Of a stretch of 64,000 nt of DNA, positions 28,626-38,588 are shown one piece after another. The notes under the pieces are model-generated. The model saw only the letters and a list, made by a program, of their open reading frames with translations, was not told the DNA's origin and did not search any database. Positions within the stretch are counted from its first letter, which is position 1; each line of letters opens with the position of its first letter. The stretch is from Shinella pollutisoli (GTDB lineage Bacteria; Pseudomonadota; Alphaproteobacteria; Rhizobiales; Rhizobiaceae). The position numbers were made by a program, and so were the translations under genes. The stretch spans positions 62,001-126,000 of the forward strand of contig NZ_JANFDG010000001.1 in the NCBI RefSeq assembly GCF_024609765.1. Reading direction: 5' to 3'.

Positions 28626-29315
28626 TCAGGCGGAGCCGTCTTTCCGGACGATGGCCCTGTGGAACAGTTCGATGACGACGTCGGCGTATTTCTGCGCGGA
28701 TATCCCGCGTCGACGGTATTTCCCGTGCTTCACGTACCAGTCCTGCAGCAGCGGCTTGAGCAGGGCCGCGGTCAGGCCGACGTCATCGATGTGGAAGCAT
28801 CCCTTGTCCACGCCATCCTGGAGAACCGAAGCGAAGATCTTCTCGGTCGCCAGTTCCCCGTCGAGCGCGATGTCGCGTTCCTCCTGCGCGAAGAAACGGG
28901 CCTCCATGTAGGAGAAGGCGAACCAGGCGTGCATCCTGTCCGTCACGTCGATATGGGTTCGGATGAGCCAGTCCAGATGGCGGTGCGGGTCGGCGGCGAC
29001 GTCCTCCGGGGCATCGGTCAGAAACTCGACGATCGTGCTCGACACCTCGGTGACCATCATGCGGAGCAGCGAGTTCTTGGAATCGAAATACGCATAGAGC
29101 CCTCCCATGGACATGCCCGCCTCCGCAGCGAGCTCCCGCAGGCTGGTCGCGTGAAATCCCTGCCGGCGCGCGAGGGACAGCGTCGCCTCGACGATCCTGA
29201 TCAGCTTCGGCAGCGCCATGCGCTCCTTCTGCACGCGGATGATGGCGGCGTTGCGTTCGATCATGCGGCGGCAGATTTCGGCCGTGTCGAGCGTGCGCGG
29301 CGTCAGGGCTGGCAT
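28626..29315 (-). CDS. TetR/AcrR family transcriptional regulator
   Basis: 229 residues. An N-terminal helix-turn-helix is clear (GFHATSLRELAAEAGMSMGG followed by LYAYFDSKNSLL), preceded by an unusually long 35-residue extension. The C-terminal ligand domain resembles regulators of acyl-CoA metabolism. It is divergent from the acyl-CoA dehydrogenase gene, with a palindrome between them, and so probably represses the catabolic island. Ribosome site AAAGGAGG is perfect. Confidence 0.9.
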   Translation of the reverse strand: MPALTPRTLDTAEICRRMIERNAAIIRVQKERMALPKLIRIVEATLSLARRQGFHATSLRELAAEAGMSMGGLYAYFDSKNSLLRMMVTEVSSTIVEFLTDAPEDVAADPHRHLDWLIRTHIDVTDRMHAWFAFSYMEARFFAQEERDIALDGELATEKIFASVLQDGVDKGCFHIDDVGLTAALLKPLLQDWYVKHGKYRRRGISAQKYADVVIELFHRAIVRKDGSA

Positions 29316-29332
29316 GTCGGCCTCCTTTAAAA

Positions 29333-29350
29333 AAATCGAGCGATCGATTT
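29333..29350. promoter_or_regulatory. Candidate TetR operator AAATCGA-N4-TCGATTT
   Basis: A perfect 7-bp inverted repeat with a 4-base spacer, 18 bases upstream of the TetR gene and between the two divergent genes. It overlaps the likely promoter, as expected for an autoregulated TetR protein. Confidence 0.6.
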
Positions 29351-29466
29351 AAATATTGACTGTGCGCGAGAATAGAAGCGATACTCGCAAAAGGAAAGAG
29401 AGGGCGGGCGATCGGGACGCTTCCAGGAAGCGGCATCGCTTCCCGCGCCATCGGGGACATGGACTC

Positions 29467-30672
29467 ATGGATTTCACGATCGACCCTCGCACCGAAGAGT
29501 TTCGCCGCCGCATCGCGGATTTCGTCGAAACCCGGATCATGCCGCTGGAGCAGGCCCCGTCGGCGTTCGACGCGCATGAGAACATAAGCCTCGATTCCCT
29601 GGCCGACCTGCGGGCTGGATCAAGGGCGGAGGGACTGTGGTGCCTTCAGCTGAAGCCCGAGAACGGCGGCCAGGGCCTCGGCCGCGCCGGCATGGCGGTG
29701 TGCTACGAGGAAATGAACCGCTCCATCTTCGGGCCGGTCGTGTTCAACGCGGCCGCACCGGACGACGGCAACATGATGGTGCTGGAGATGGCGGCGACCC
29801 CGAAGCAAAGGGAACGCTGGCTCATGCCCATCGTCGAGGGCAAGGTACGGTCGTCCTTCGCGATGACCGAGCCGCATCCGGGCGGCGGTTCCGATCCGTC
29901 GATGATGCTGACCACGGCGGAGAGACGGGGCGACCGCTACGTGGTGCGCGGGCGCAAGTGGTTCATCACCGGGGCGGCCGAGGCGCAGCACTTCATCCTC
30001 CTGGCCCGCACGTCGGACGATCCGCGGAAGGGATTGACCGCGTTCCTGTTCGACCGCGACCAGCCCGGCTGGCGCATAGACCGGAGGATTCCGATCATGG
30101 GACCGGAGGAGCACGGGGGGCATTGCGAGCTCGTGTTCGAGGGGCTGGAGATCCCCGCCGAGAACGTCCTGCTGGAGGAGGGCGACGGCCTGAAGCTGAC
30201 GCAGATGCGGCTGGGGCCGGCGCGGCTGACGCATTGCATGCGCTGGCTGGGACTGTCGAAGCGCTGTGTCGAGATAGCGCGCACCTACGCCGCCGAGCGC
30301 TTCGCCTTCGGCAGCCGGCTGTCGAAGCGCGAATCCATCCAGATGATGCTGGGCGACCTCGCCATGAAGATCGAGATCGGGCGGCTTCTGGTGATGAAGG
30401 CGGCATGGGAGCTCGATCGCGGCGGCTACGCGCAGAAGGAGGTGTCGATGGCCAAGGTGCACGTCGCCAACCTGCTGCACCAGGCCTCCGACACGGCAAT
30501 CCAGATCTGCGGCGCGCGCGGCTACTCGAAGGACACGGTGCTCGAGTGGATCTATCGCTATGCCCGGCAGGCGCGGCTCGTCGACGGCGCGGACGAAGTG
30601 CACAAGATGGTCCTGAACCGCAGGCTCGAGAGCGAGGGGGCCGGCTTCTGGCGCTGGCAGGTTGCGGGCTGA
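29467..30672 (+). CDS. Acyl-CoA dehydrogenase (ACAD10/11- or LvaC-like)
   Basis: 401 residues, FAD-dependent. Conserved blocks are SFAMTEPHPGGGSDPSMM, KWFITGA, and the C-terminal AIQICGARGYSKDT and DGADEVHKMVLNRRL. The last is typical of the ACAD11-like branch that works on phosphorylated 4-hydroxyacyl-CoA. A phosphotransferase of matching type closes the same gene cluster, which strengthens the idea. Ordinary alpha,beta-dehydrogenation of a short or branched acyl-CoA remains possible. The start at 29467 was chosen for fit to family ends. Confidence 0.85.
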   Translation: MDFTIDPRTEEFRRRIADFVETRIMPLEQAPSAFDAHENISLDSLADLRAGSRAEGLWCLQLKPENGGQGLGRAGMAVCYEEMNRSIFGPVVFNAAAPDDGNMMVLEMAATPKQRERWLMPIVEGKVRSSFAMTEPHPGGGSDPSMMLTTAERRGDRYVVRGRKWFITGAAEAQHFILLARTSDDPRKGLTAFLFDRDQPGWRIDRRIPIMGPEEHGGHCELVFEGLEIPAENVLLEEGDGLKLTQMRLGPARLTHCMRWLGLSKRCVEIARTYAAERFAFGSRLSKRESIQMMLGDLAMKIEIGRLLVMKAAWELDRGGYAQKEVSMAKVHVANLLHQASDTAIQICGARGYSKDTVLEWIYRYARQARLVDGADEVHKMVLNRRLESEGAGFWRWQVAG

Positions 30673-30695
30673 AGACGAACGGGAGGGGGGCGACC

Positions 30696-32309
30696 ATGCA
30701 TCTGGAACCGCATCTGGCTCCGCGGCCGGCCAACCATCCGCCGCTCACGCCGGTCGAATTCCTTGTCAGGTCGGTCGAGGTCCACGGCGACAGGGAGGCC
30801 GTGGCCTGGGGCGACACGACGTGGACGTACCGTGCGTTCGCGCGGATGGTCGACCGTTTCGCGCGTTTCCTCCGCACGGCGGGGATCCGTGCCGGCGATG
30901 TGGTCTCCGTCATGGCCGCCAATCGCCCGGAGATGCTCGCCGCGCATTATGCCGTGCCCATGCTGGGTGCCGTTCTCAACACGATCAACACCCGTCTCGA
31001 TGCCGATGCCGTCGGCTATATCCTCGGCCATTGCGAAAGCAGGATCCTGATTAGCGATGCCGAATGCCTCGCGGTCGCGTCGCAGGCCGTGCCGCACGGC
31101 GTGGCGCTTCATGTCCTTTCCTGCCCGCGTGGCGAGACGTCCGGCGGCAATGCGCTCGATCTTCTGGCGGAGGACGGCATCGCCCCCGCTCTGGACCTCG
31201 GCGCGATCGCGGATGAATGGCAGCCGCTCTGCGTCAACTACACGTCCGGAACCACGGGACGTCCCAAGGGCGTCGTGTACACCCACCGGGGCGCCTATCT
31301 CAATGCCGTCGGCAACGTGCTTGCCCTGGGGCTGACGACGCGGTCGAAGTACCTGTGGACCCTGCCGATGTTTCACTGCAACGGCTGGTGCCATACCTGG
31401 GCGGTCACGGCGGCCGGCGGGCTGCACGTCTGCATCGACCGGCCCGACCCGGCGCTGGTTTTTGCGGCAACCGAGGCGCACGGCATTACCCACCTCGCCT
31501 GCGCGCCGGTCGTTCTCTACATGCTGCTCAACCATCCGGCGCGCGAGATGCGCAATCCCGCCAACCGCGTCAGGGTGGCGACCGGCGGGGCCGCGCCCAC
31601 GGAAACCCTGATCGAGCAGCTCGGCGCGCTGGGATTCGACCTCGTCCATCTCTACGGCCTGACCGAATCCTACGGCCCGGCGACGGTGTGCGACCTCACG
31701 GAGGAAGAGCGTGCCAGGCCGGCCGCCGAGATCGCGCGCGCGCTGGCGCGGCAGGGGATGCGCCATGCGACGGCCAGCCGGGCCCGCGTTGTCGATGCGG
31801 CCGGCAACGACGTTCCGGCGGACGGAAGGACGATGGGGGAGATCGTCCTTGTCGGAAACACGCTGATGGCGGGCTACCATCGCGATGCCGACGCGACGGC
31901 GCAGGCCTTCCGCGACGGCGTCTTCCATACCGGCGACCTTGCCGTCCGTCATCCCGACGGAAACATCGAAATCCGCGATCGCTCGAAGGACATCATCATC
32001 TCCGGCGGGGAGAACATCTCCAGCCTCGAGGTCGAGAACGTCCTTCACCGCCATCCCGCCGTCCTGCTTGCGGCCGTCGTCGCGATGCCGCACGACAAGT
32101 GGGGCGAGACGCCCGTCGCCTTCATCGAGCTCCGCAAAGACGTGATGGTGGACGAGACCGAGCTGCGCGCGTTCTGCCGCCTGCATCTCGCCGGCTACAA
32201 GACGCCGTCGCGCTTCTTCTTCTCGGAGATCCCGAAGACGGCGACGGGGAAGATCCAGAAGTTCGCGTTGCGGGAACGGGCCCGCTCCATGGAGATCCGG
32301 GGCAAGTAA
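30696..32309 (+). CDS. AMP-forming acyl-CoA synthetase
   Basis: 537 residues, complete ANL-superfamily enzyme. Motifs: A3 loop NYTSGTTGRPKGVVYTHRG, A5 LYGLTESYGPATV, A7 HTGDLAVRHPDG, A8 RSKDIIISGGENIS and the A10 lysine in PKTATGKIQKF. It activates a carboxylic acid with ATP and CoA in the cytosol, giving the substrate for the neighbouring dehydrogenase. It follows that gene by 23 bases with GGGAGGGGGG as ribosome site. Family members favour medium-chain or branched acids; LvaE is one. Confidence 0.9.
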   Translation: MHLEPHLAPRPANHPPLTPVEFLVRSVEVHGDREAVAWGDTTWTYRAFARMVDRFARFLRTAGIRAGDVVSVMAANRPEMLAAHYAVPMLGAVLNTINTRLDADAVGYILGHCESRILISDAECLAVASQAVPHGVALHVLSCPRGETSGGNALDLLAEDGIAPALDLGAIADEWQPLCVNYTSGTTGRPKGVVYTHRGAYLNAVGNVLALGLTTRSKYLWTLPMFHCNGWCHTWAVTAAGGLHVCIDRPDPALVFAATEAHGITHLACAPVVLYMLLNHPAREMRNPANRVRVATGGAAPTETLIEQLGALGFDLVHLYGLTESYGPATVCDLTEEERARPAAEIARALARQGMRHATASRARVVDAAGNDVPADGRTMGEIVLVGNTLMAGYHRDADATAQAFRDGVFHTGDLAVRHPDGNIEIRDRSKDIIISGGENISSLEVENVLHRHPAVLLAAVVAMPHDKWGETPVAFIELRKDVMVDETELRAFCRLHLAGYKTPSRFFFSEIPKTATGKIQKFALRERARSMEIRGK

Positions 32310-32336
32310 GGGCCGGGGCGGCAACGGCCGCCGACC

Positions 32337-32972
32337 TCACCCGTTCCGGCGCGAATGGATTCCGTTCAGGATCGTGTCCATGAAGATCGAGCCGATCTGC
32401 TCGGGGGTCGCGGAGCCGTCCGGCTGGAGCCAGAGATAGGAGTAGTTGTGCATGCCCAGCACGCCCTTCACCAGCAGCCTCGACGTCTCCTGGAACTCGC
32501 CGGCGGCCGTGCCCTGCTCTATGACGGAGAGCCAGATATCCTCGTAGACGCCGCGGCGGGCGAGGACCTGATCCCTTCGCTCGCCCTGAAGGGACCGGAT
32601 CTCGGCGAAGAAGACGGTCCAGCCGTCCCTGTGCTCGGCTATGTTCCTCATGAGGTTGTGGCTGAGCTTGTAGAGCAGCTCCGTGTGGGTCGCCTTCTCC
32701 TTCAGGATGTTCTGGCCGTCCTCGATCAGCTTTTCCAGGTAGAATAGGCTGATGTCGAGCAGAAGGTCCTCCTTGCTCTTGATGTGGTAGTAGAGAGCGC
32801 CACGCCCCATCGACACTTCCTCGCACAGGTCCTGGATCCCGGTCGCATGGAATCCACGCTGCGACCATAGCCTTTCAGCCGCTTCGCGAATTTCCCGCTT
32901 GGGATCCTTTCTGCGCGTGAAGGTCTCGACGCGCTTCGGCGCCGTCGCATTCGAAGTGCTGTCTTGCGTCAC
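32337..32972 (-). CDS. TetR/AcrR family transcriptional regulator
   Basis: 211 residues from a GTG at 32972. The N-terminal helix-turn-helix region includes FHATGIQDLCEEVSMGRGAL and YYHIKSKEDLLLD, and the C-terminal part resembles the AcrR_C-type fold. It is divergent from the SDR/ABC transporter part of the cluster, so the island has two TetR proteins, one for each half. The GTG start is supported by GGGAGCAGG upstream and by the basic N-terminus that follows. Confidence 0.88.
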   Translation of the reverse strand: MTQDSTSNATAPKRVETFTRRKDPKREIREAAERLWSQRGFHATGIQDLCEEVSMGRGALYYHIKSKEDLLLDISLFYLEKLIEDGQNILKEKATHTELLYKLSHNLMRNIAEHRDGWTVFFAEIRSLQGERRDQVLARRGVYEDIWLSVIEQGTAAGEFQETSRLLVKGVLGMHNYSYLWLQPDGSATPEQIGSIFMDTILNGIHSRRNG

Positions 32973-33048
32973 CTGCCTGCTCCCGTGTCGTTCGTCCGAA
33001 GAGGACTTTTATCCATTGACAAGATTTGGAGACAGATGCAAGTTTGTA

Positions 33049-33065
33049 TTGACCGATCAGTCCAA
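33049..33065. promoter_or_regulatory. Candidate TetR operator TTGACCGATCAGTCCAA
   Basis: Imperfect 17-base palindrome between the second TetR gene and the SDR gene, with a GACnGATnnGTC core common in TetR operators of acyl-CoA metabolism. A TTGACA hexamer at 33016-33021 could be the -35 of the SDR promoter. Confidence 0.5.
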
Positions 33066-33112
33066 AACGCCAATGCGGGCATGGATTGTCGGGGGACGTG
33101 GAGGAGACGTCG

Positions 33113-33871
33113 ATGGGGGTTTCATTCGTCACGGGGGCCGCTTCCGGCATCGGCGCCGAGATCGCGCGGCGCCTGGCCGGCTCGGGACCGGTCTGCCTGC
33201 TTGATCGCAACCTGGCCGGTGCCGTCGAGGTCGCCTCGGCGATCGCGTCCGCCGGCGGCGAGGCTCTCGCCCTTGAAGGCGACGTCGGCAACTCGGCGGA
33301 CCTCGCGCGCGCCGTTCACGCCGCGGTGTCGCGTTTCGGCCGCCTGGACGTGGCGGTGGCGAGTGCGGGCGTGGACACCTACGGCGGATTTCTGACGGCA
33401 AGCGAGGTCGACTGGGACCGGGTGATGACGGTCAACGCCAAGGGCGTTTTCCTGACCGCGCAGGCCACTCTCCCGAGCCTGATCGAGACGGGCGCGGGGC
33501 GCTTCATCGCGATCGCCTCGGACGCCGGACTGGTCGGCTGCCCCGGGTTCTCGGTCTACTGCGCGTCGAAGCATGCGGTGATCGGCCTTGTCCGATCGCT
33601 GGCATGCGAATTCGGCGGGCGCGGCCTGCGCGCAAACTGCGTCTGCCCCGCCTTCGTGGAGACACCCATGTCGGCGGCCTTCGCCGCGAACGCATCCGGG
33701 CCCGAAGCCGAATACTGGCACGGCGTCGTGCCGCTGAAGCGCTTTGCCCTGCCGTCCGAGATCGCCGGCGTCGTCGACTACCTGGCTTCGCCGGCGGCGA
33801 GCTACGTGAACGGCGTCGCCTATGCGGTCGACGGGGGCGCGACCGCCGAACTCCATCGAAGCGCCGCCTAG
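33113..33871 (+). CDS. SDR family oxidoreductase
   Basis: 252 residues. TGAASGIGAEIARRL for cofactor, VASAGVDTYGG, and the catalytic Y-x-x-x-K in YCASKHAVIGL. The ATG at 33113 was chosen because GGAGGAGA lies just upstream and the Rossmann motif starts at residue 7. It begins the operon that continues with the ABC importer. It probably oxidises a hydroxy group on the imported compound or its CoA ester; substrate unknown. Confidence 0.85.
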   Translation: MGVSFVTGAASGIGAEIARRLAGSGPVCLLDRNLAGAVEVASAIASAGGEALALEGDVGNSADLARAVHAAVSRFGRLDVAVASAGVDTYGGFLTASEVDWDRVMTVNAKGVFLTAQATLPSLIETGAGRFIAIASDAGLVGCPGFSVYCASKHAVIGLVRSLACEFGGRGLRANCVCPAFVETPMSAAFAANASGPEAEYWHGVVPLKRFALPSEIAGVVDYLASPAASYVNGVAYAVDGGATAELHRSAA

Positions 33872-33925
33872 GTTCTTGGACGTTCGCAATTCACCGGACC
33901 GCCGGTCCGAAAATGGGAGGGAACC

Positions 33926-34966
33926 ATGAAATCGAGCTCAACGAAATACAGCATGCCGCTTGCCCGGGCGCTCGCCTTGGGCTGCGTCCTCGCGGTGCCT
34001 GCATCCGCCCAGGAAAGCACGATCACCTATGTGACCTACGGCGGCGTCGCCGCCGATGCGCAGAAGAGCGCCATCGTCGAGCCGTTCATCGAGGCGACGG
34101 GCATCAACGTGGTGATGGACGCCCCCAGCGACTACGCGAAGGCCGAAATCCAGGTGAAGTCCGGCCAGGTGACGTGGGACGTCCTGACGGCCGAGCCCTT
34201 CTTCATCGAGAAGCAGTGCGGCGTGCTGTTCGAGCCGATCGACACGACGATCGTCGATACGAGCGGGTTCGAGGCGTCGGACTACTCCACGTGCTTCGTC
34301 CCGTCCTACAAGGCCTCGTACTTCCTCGCCTACAACAAGGACATGGTCGGCGACAACCCGCCGCAGAACTGGGCCGACTTCTTCGATCTGCAGAAATATC
34401 CGGGCAAGCGGGCGCTGCACAACTACGCGACGAGCGGCGCCCTCGAAGCCGCCCTTCTCGCCGACGGCGTGAAGCGCGACGAACTCTATCCCCTGGACCT
34501 CCCCCGCGCGATCAGGAAGCTCGACAGCATCAAGGACAGCATCGTCTTCTACAACACCGGCTCGGAACAGCAGCAGCTCATGGAGGCGGAAACGCCGGTC
34601 ATGGTCCAGGCTTGGGCCAGCCGCTTCCTCGAAGCCACGCGCAACGGCGCGCCCTATGTGCCGCAATGGGCGGACAATCTCGGATACACGGATTCCCTCG
34701 CCGTCCTCAAGGGCTCGAAGAACAAAGACGCGGCGATGAAGTTCATCGCCTATGCGACGAGCGCCGAGGCCCAGACCCGTCTCGACGAGCTGCTGCCCTA
34801 CGGCCCGGTGACCCGCGACGCCAAGCCGAAGCTTCCTCCGGACATGGAAGCGCTGCTCGTGACCAATCCCGACATCGCCGAGAAGACGATCGCCACGAGC
34901 ACCGCCTATTACGCGGAGCATTTCAACGACGCCGTCGACGCCTGGAACGACTGGCTCAACAAGTAG
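33926..34966 (+). CDS. ABC transporter substrate-binding protein (PotD/spermidine-putrescine type)
   Basis: 346 residues with a signal peptide (core ARALALGCVLAVPASA). The mature protein has the extracellular binding protein fold of the PotD/AfuA group, with TYVTYGGVAADAQKSAI and LLPYGPVT near the end. The family binds polyamines but also many other small organic ions, so the ligand is not settled; the catabolic context suggests an organic acid or hydroxyacid. Ribosome site GGGAGGGA. Confidence 0.9.
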   Translation: MKSSSTKYSMPLARALALGCVLAVPASAQESTITYVTYGGVAADAQKSAIVEPFIEATGINVVMDAPSDYAKAEIQVKSGQVTWDVLTAEPFFIEKQCGVLFEPIDTTIVDTSGFEASDYSTCFVPSYKASYFLAYNKDMVGDNPPQNWADFFDLQKYPGKRALHNYATSGALEAALLADGVKRDELYPLDLPRAIRKLDSIKDSIVFYNTGSEQQQLMEAETPVMVQAWASRFLEATRNGAPYVPQWADNLGYTDSLAVLKGSKNKDAAMKFIAYATSAEAQTRLDELLPYGPVTRDAKPKLPPDMEALLVTNPDIAEKTIATSTAYYAEHFNDAVDAWNDWLNK

Positions 34967-35011
34967 GCGCCGATCTCGTGGACGTCGCGCGGCATATGGG
35001 ACGGAACGGAC

Positions 35012-35848
35012 ATGCTCAATGACACCAGGCTCAGATGGCTTATCCTTTTCGTCCCAGTTGCCGTGCTCGGCGTCTTCTTCTGGTACGGCGTGGCGGACTC
35101 GCTCTGGAAAAGCTTCGCTTCTCCCGAGATCGGGCTGCAGAACTACGCGGCGTTCCTGCAATCGCCCGCCGAGATGGCGGTGCTGAGGAGAACGTTCCTC
35201 GTTTCGATCGGCGTCACCGCGGTGTGCCTGGCCTTCGGCTATCCCTACGCATATCTGATGACGGTCACGACGGCACGCCTCAGGACCCTGCTCATGGTCG
35301 TCGTGCTCATCCCCTTCTGGACGAGCATGATGGTGCGGACCTACGCCTGGGTCGCCCTGCTCCAGAACAACGGCCCCCTCGACCGCGTCTTCAAGAGCCT
35401 CGGAATCGGCGGGCTGGCGCTGATCGGCACGCCCGGTGCCATAATGATCGGCATCACGCAGATCCTCATGCCCTTCATGATCATGTCGCTCTACGCGAAC
35501 ATGGTGCGCATCGACCGGCGCCTGCTCGACGCGGCGGACAGCCTGGGCGCAAGCCCGGCGGTCGCCTTCGTCAAGGTCTTCGTGCCGATGACGGTTCCCG
35601 GTGTCGTCGCCGGCTGCACGCTGGTCTTCGTTCTTTCCCTCGGCTTCTATCTGGCGCCGGTGCTGCTGGGCTCTCCCCAGCATGCGATGCTGTCGCAACT
35701 GATCGTGCAGCAGGTCAGCCAGCTTCTCGACTTCGGCCGGGCCGGGGCCATGGCCGGCGTGCTCCTGGCGCTTGCGCTCTCCGTCGTCGCGCTCGGCGCC
35801 GTCCTTGCACGCCCGGCGATCGAGCGCGGCTATGGGGAGAACACGTGA
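35012..35848 (+). CDS. ABC transporter permease (PotB type)
   Basis: 278 residues, six predicted helices. The cytoplasmic EAA-like loop reads LLDAADSLGASPAVAFVKVF, with the conserved glycine, and contacts the ATPase. It pairs with the next permease; their stop and start overlap by one base (TGATG at 35846-35850). Confidence 0.92.
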   Translation: MLNDTRLRWLILFVPVAVLGVFFWYGVADSLWKSFASPEIGLQNYAAFLQSPAEMAVLRRTFLVSIGVTAVCLAFGYPYAYLMTVTTARLRTLLMVVVLIPFWTSMMVRTYAWVALLQNNGPLDRVFKSLGIGGLALIGTPGAIMIGITQILMPFMIMSLYANMVRIDRRLLDAADSLGASPAVAFVKVFVPMTVPGVVAGCTLVFVLSLGFYLAPVLLGSPQHAMLSQLIVQQVSQLLDFGRAGAMAGVLLALALSVVALGAVLARPAIERGYGENT

Positions 35849-36654
35849 TGCGCGGAGGCATTCCCCGTTCTCCCGGCAGGATTTTCGCCTGGGGCATGGC
35901 CGGGCTCGTCATGCTGTGGCTGACCGCGCCGGTTCTCGTGCTGCTTCCGCTGAGCTTCAGCGGGCGGAGATCCTTCCGTTTCCCGCCGGATACGTGGTCG
36001 CTTCGCTGGTACGAGAACTTCTTCACGGATTCGACGTGGCATGCCAGCCTGCTGACCTCGCTCAAGGTCGGCCTGCTGTCCACCGCGGCGAGCATGATCC
36101 TCGGAACCATGGCGGCCTTCGCGCTTCACAAGCTGTATTTTTCCGGCAAGGCCTTCGTCACCGGCTTCCTGCTTGCGCCGATGATCTTCCCGGGGGTGGT
36201 CAGCGCGATCGCCATATTCGGCGTCTATCTGACATGGCACATTTCCGGGACGCTGACGGGCTTCGTCGCCGCGCACACGGTCCTTTCCCTGCCCTTCGTG
36301 ATCGTGTCGGTCCGCAGCGCGCTTCGCATCTTCGACTGGGAGCTGGAGAAGGCCGCCGCGTCTCTCGGCGCATCGCCTTTCGAGACCTTCAGGCTGGTGA
36401 CCCTGCCGCTGATCCTGCCCGGCGTTCTCATCGGCGGACTTTTCGCCTTCGTCATCTCGTTCGACGAGGTGGTGGTGTCCCTGTTCCTGCAGACGCCCTT
36501 CGTGCGGACGCTTCCCGTGCAGATGTATCTGAGCGTCACCGAGAGCATAGACCCGACGGTCGCGGCCGCCTCGACGATCATCGTGATCGTGACCGTGGCG
36601 TCGATACTGATCTCCATGCTCTTCTGGCAAAAGCGAAAGACAAGCGATGCATAA
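35848..36654 (+). CDS. ABC transporter permease (PotC type)
   Basis: 268 residues, six predicted helices, with the EAA-type loop LEKAAASLGASPFETFRLVT. It completes the channel with PotB-like partner. Its 3' end overlaps the ATPase gene by 8 bases, so all four transporter genes are translationally coupled. Confidence 0.92.
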   Translation: MRGGIPRSPGRIFAWGMAGLVMLWLTAPVLVLLPLSFSGRRSFRFPPDTWSLRWYENFFTDSTWHASLLTSLKVGLLSTAASMILGTMAAFALHKLYFSGKAFVTGFLLAPMIFPGVVSAIAIFGVYLTWHISGTLTGFVAAHTVLSLPFVIVSVRSALRIFDWELEKAAASLGASPFETFRLVTLPLILPGVLIGGLFAFVISFDEVVVSLFLQTPFVRTLPVQMYLSVTESIDPTVAAASTIIVIVTVASILISMLFWQKRKTSDA

Positions 36655-37759
36655 CCCATCTCAATCGGGCGCCAGCCTGGAGATAAGCGATCTGTCGAAG
36701 GCCTACGGCAGCTTCAAGGCGCTCGATGCCGTCAGCCTGACGGCCAGGCAGGGCGAGTTCCTGTCGCTGCTCGGGCCGAGCGGTTCCGGCAAGACGACGA
36801 CATTGAACATGATCGCCGGCTTCACCAGCCCGACTTCGGGTGAGATCCGCGTGGACGGGCGGGAAATCTCCACGCTGCCGCCCTATCGCCGCGATATCGG
36901 GATCGTGTTCCAGCACTACGCCCTTTTCCCGCACCTGACCGCGGCGCAGAACATAGCGTTCCCCCTGCAACGGCGCGGGATGCCCAGGCGCGACGTCGCC
37001 GTCCGGGTCGCCGAAGCGCTGGAGATGGTCAAGCTCGACGGCTACGGCGACCGATATCCCCGACAGCTGTCCGGCGGGCAGCAGCAGCGCGTGGCCTTCG
37101 CGCGCGCCGTGGTCTTCAAGCCGAAACTGCTGCTGATGGACGAGCCGCTCGGCGCACTCGACAAGAAATTGCGCGAGGACCTTCAAGGCGAGATCCGGCG
37201 CATTCACCGCAGCCTCGGAATCACCTTCGTCTTCGTCACCCACGATCAGGAAGAGGCGCTCGCCCTGTCCGACAGGATCGCCGTCTTCAACCACGGAAGG
37301 ATCGAGCAGATCGGCACCAGCCGGGAACTCTACGAAACGCCCGCAACCGAGTTCGTCGCACGCTTCATCGGTGAAGCCAACATTTTCTCCGGGACGCTCG
37401 TTCGCGGCGATGCCGGCCTCGCGCTCGACACGCCCGTCGGGCTGCTTCCGGTCGAAACGCGGCTTCCCGCGGGCCGACAGGCCAGCCTCGTGGTCCGGCC
37501 CGAGCGGCTGGAGATCGGCAAGGCGCCCCACGCCGGGTCCGATCCTCACGTCCCCGCCACGGTTCGGGACGTAGTCTATCTCGGCTCGAACCGCCGGATC
37601 GAGATCGTCTTCGACGACGGGCGGACCGGGATCATCCGCGGTTCCGGGCGCGGGACCGACGTCGGTGCGGGCGAGCGGATCGACATCCGCTGGTCCATCG
37701 CCGACGGCTATGTCGTGCCCTTTTCTTCCAGCCAGACGGGTGACGGCCATGGTTCATGA
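36647..37759 (+). CDS. ABC transporter ATP-binding protein (PotA type)
   Basis: 370 residues. Walker [13 protein letters not shown], signature [14 protein letters not shown], Walker [13 protein letters not shown] and switch [12 protein letters not shown] are all intact. The C-terminal 130 residues form the TOBE regulatory domain. It drives the PotB/PotC-like channel. The start overlaps the previous gene, and the end overlaps the next SDR gene by 11 bases. Confidence 0.94.
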   Translation: MHNPSQSGASLEISDLSKAYGSFKALDAVSLTARQGEFLSLLGPSGSGKTTTLNMIAGFTSPTSGEIRVDGREISTLPPYRRDIGIVFQHYALFPHLTAAQNIAFPLQRRGMPRRDVAVRVAEALEMVKLDGYGDRYPRQLSGGQQQRVAFARAVVFKPKLLLMDEPLGALDKKLREDLQGEIRRIHRSLGITFVFVTHDQEEALALSDRIAVFNHGRIEQIGTSRELYETPATEFVARFIGEANIFSGTLVRGDAGLALDTPVGLLPVETRLPAGRQASLVVRPERLEIGKAPHAGSDPHVPATVRDVVYLGSNRRIEIVFDDGRTGIIRGSGRGTDVGAGERIDIRWSIADGYVVPFSSSQTGDGHGS

Positions 37760-38540
37760 ATTTGCCGGGCGCGCCGCCATCGTAACCGGCGCAGCGTCGG
37801 GGATAGGCCTGGCGACGGCCTCGCTGCTGATGGAACGCGGAATGGCGGTCGCCCTGTTCGACCGCGACAAGGACGCGCTGGAGGAAAGGCTGGCCGCCTT
37901 CCTGCAGGCGGGCAACACGGCGATTGCCGTATCCGGCGACGCCGCCGATCCAGACGATGTCCGCAACCTCGTGCGAAGGACCACGGGCGCCTTCGGGCGG
38001 CTCGATGTGGCTATCGCCAATGCCGGCATCGATACGGTCGGGCTGGTCCACGAATTGAGCGACGAGGACTGGGCGCGCGGCCTGGCGGTCAACGTCACCG
38101 GCGTCTTCCTCCTCGCCAAGCACGGCATACCGCGGATGATCGAGGCCGGGGGCGGCTCGTTCATCGCGGTCGCCTCGGCGGCGGGCCTGAAGGCGCTCGC
38201 CGGCAACGCCGCCTACGCCGCCGCCAAGCACGCCGTCGTCGGGCTCGTCAAGACGATGGCCGTCGACTACGCCGCCTACGGCCTGCGCAGCAACGCCGTT
38301 TGCCCCGGCTTCGTCGAAACCGAAATGGTTCAACGCTATCTGGCGTCGGCGCCCCGGGGCGAACGCGAACGCCGCCTCTCGAAGATCGCCGCGGGGCGCT
38401 TCGCGAGGCCGGACGAGGTTGCCGCCGCGATCGCCCACCTTGCCTCTAGGGAAGCCTCGTACGTGAACGGTGCCGCCCTGATGGTCGACGGCGGGGCCTA
38501 CGCGGGCTATCTGCCGCCGGCTTATCGGGCGTCCCCCTGA
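37749..38540 (+). CDS. SDR family oxidoreductase
   Basis: 263 residues. TGAASGIGLATASLL, IANAGIDTVG and the catalytic YAAAKHAVVGL are visible. It is about as similar to the first SDR of the cluster as expected for an old paralogue (both have the ANAGIDT/ASAGVDT theme). The ATG at 37749 overlaps the ATPase gene by 11 bases. Substrate unknown. Confidence 0.85.
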   Translation: MVHEFAGRAAIVTGAASGIGLATASLLMERGMAVALFDRDKDALEERLAAFLQAGNTAIAVSGDAADPDDVRNLVRRTTGAFGRLDVAIANAGIDTVGLVHELSDEDWARGLAVNVTGVFLLAKHGIPRMIEAGGGSFIAVASAAGLKALAGNAAYAAAKHAVVGLVKTMAVDYAAYGLRSNAVCPGFVETEMVQRYLASAPRGERERRLSKIAAGRFARPDEVAAAIAHLASREASYVNGAALMVDGGAYAGYLPPAYRASP

Positions 38541-38588
38541 CACATTCGTATCGGCATCGAGATCACAGCCAAGCAAAGGAGAGCTGAC

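Noticed and set aside
33926-37759. Polyamine uptake as the definite function of the second ABC transporter
   Set aside because: The binding protein is of the PotD group, but that group also binds many other organic ions, and every neighbouring enzyme is for acid/CoA metabolism.
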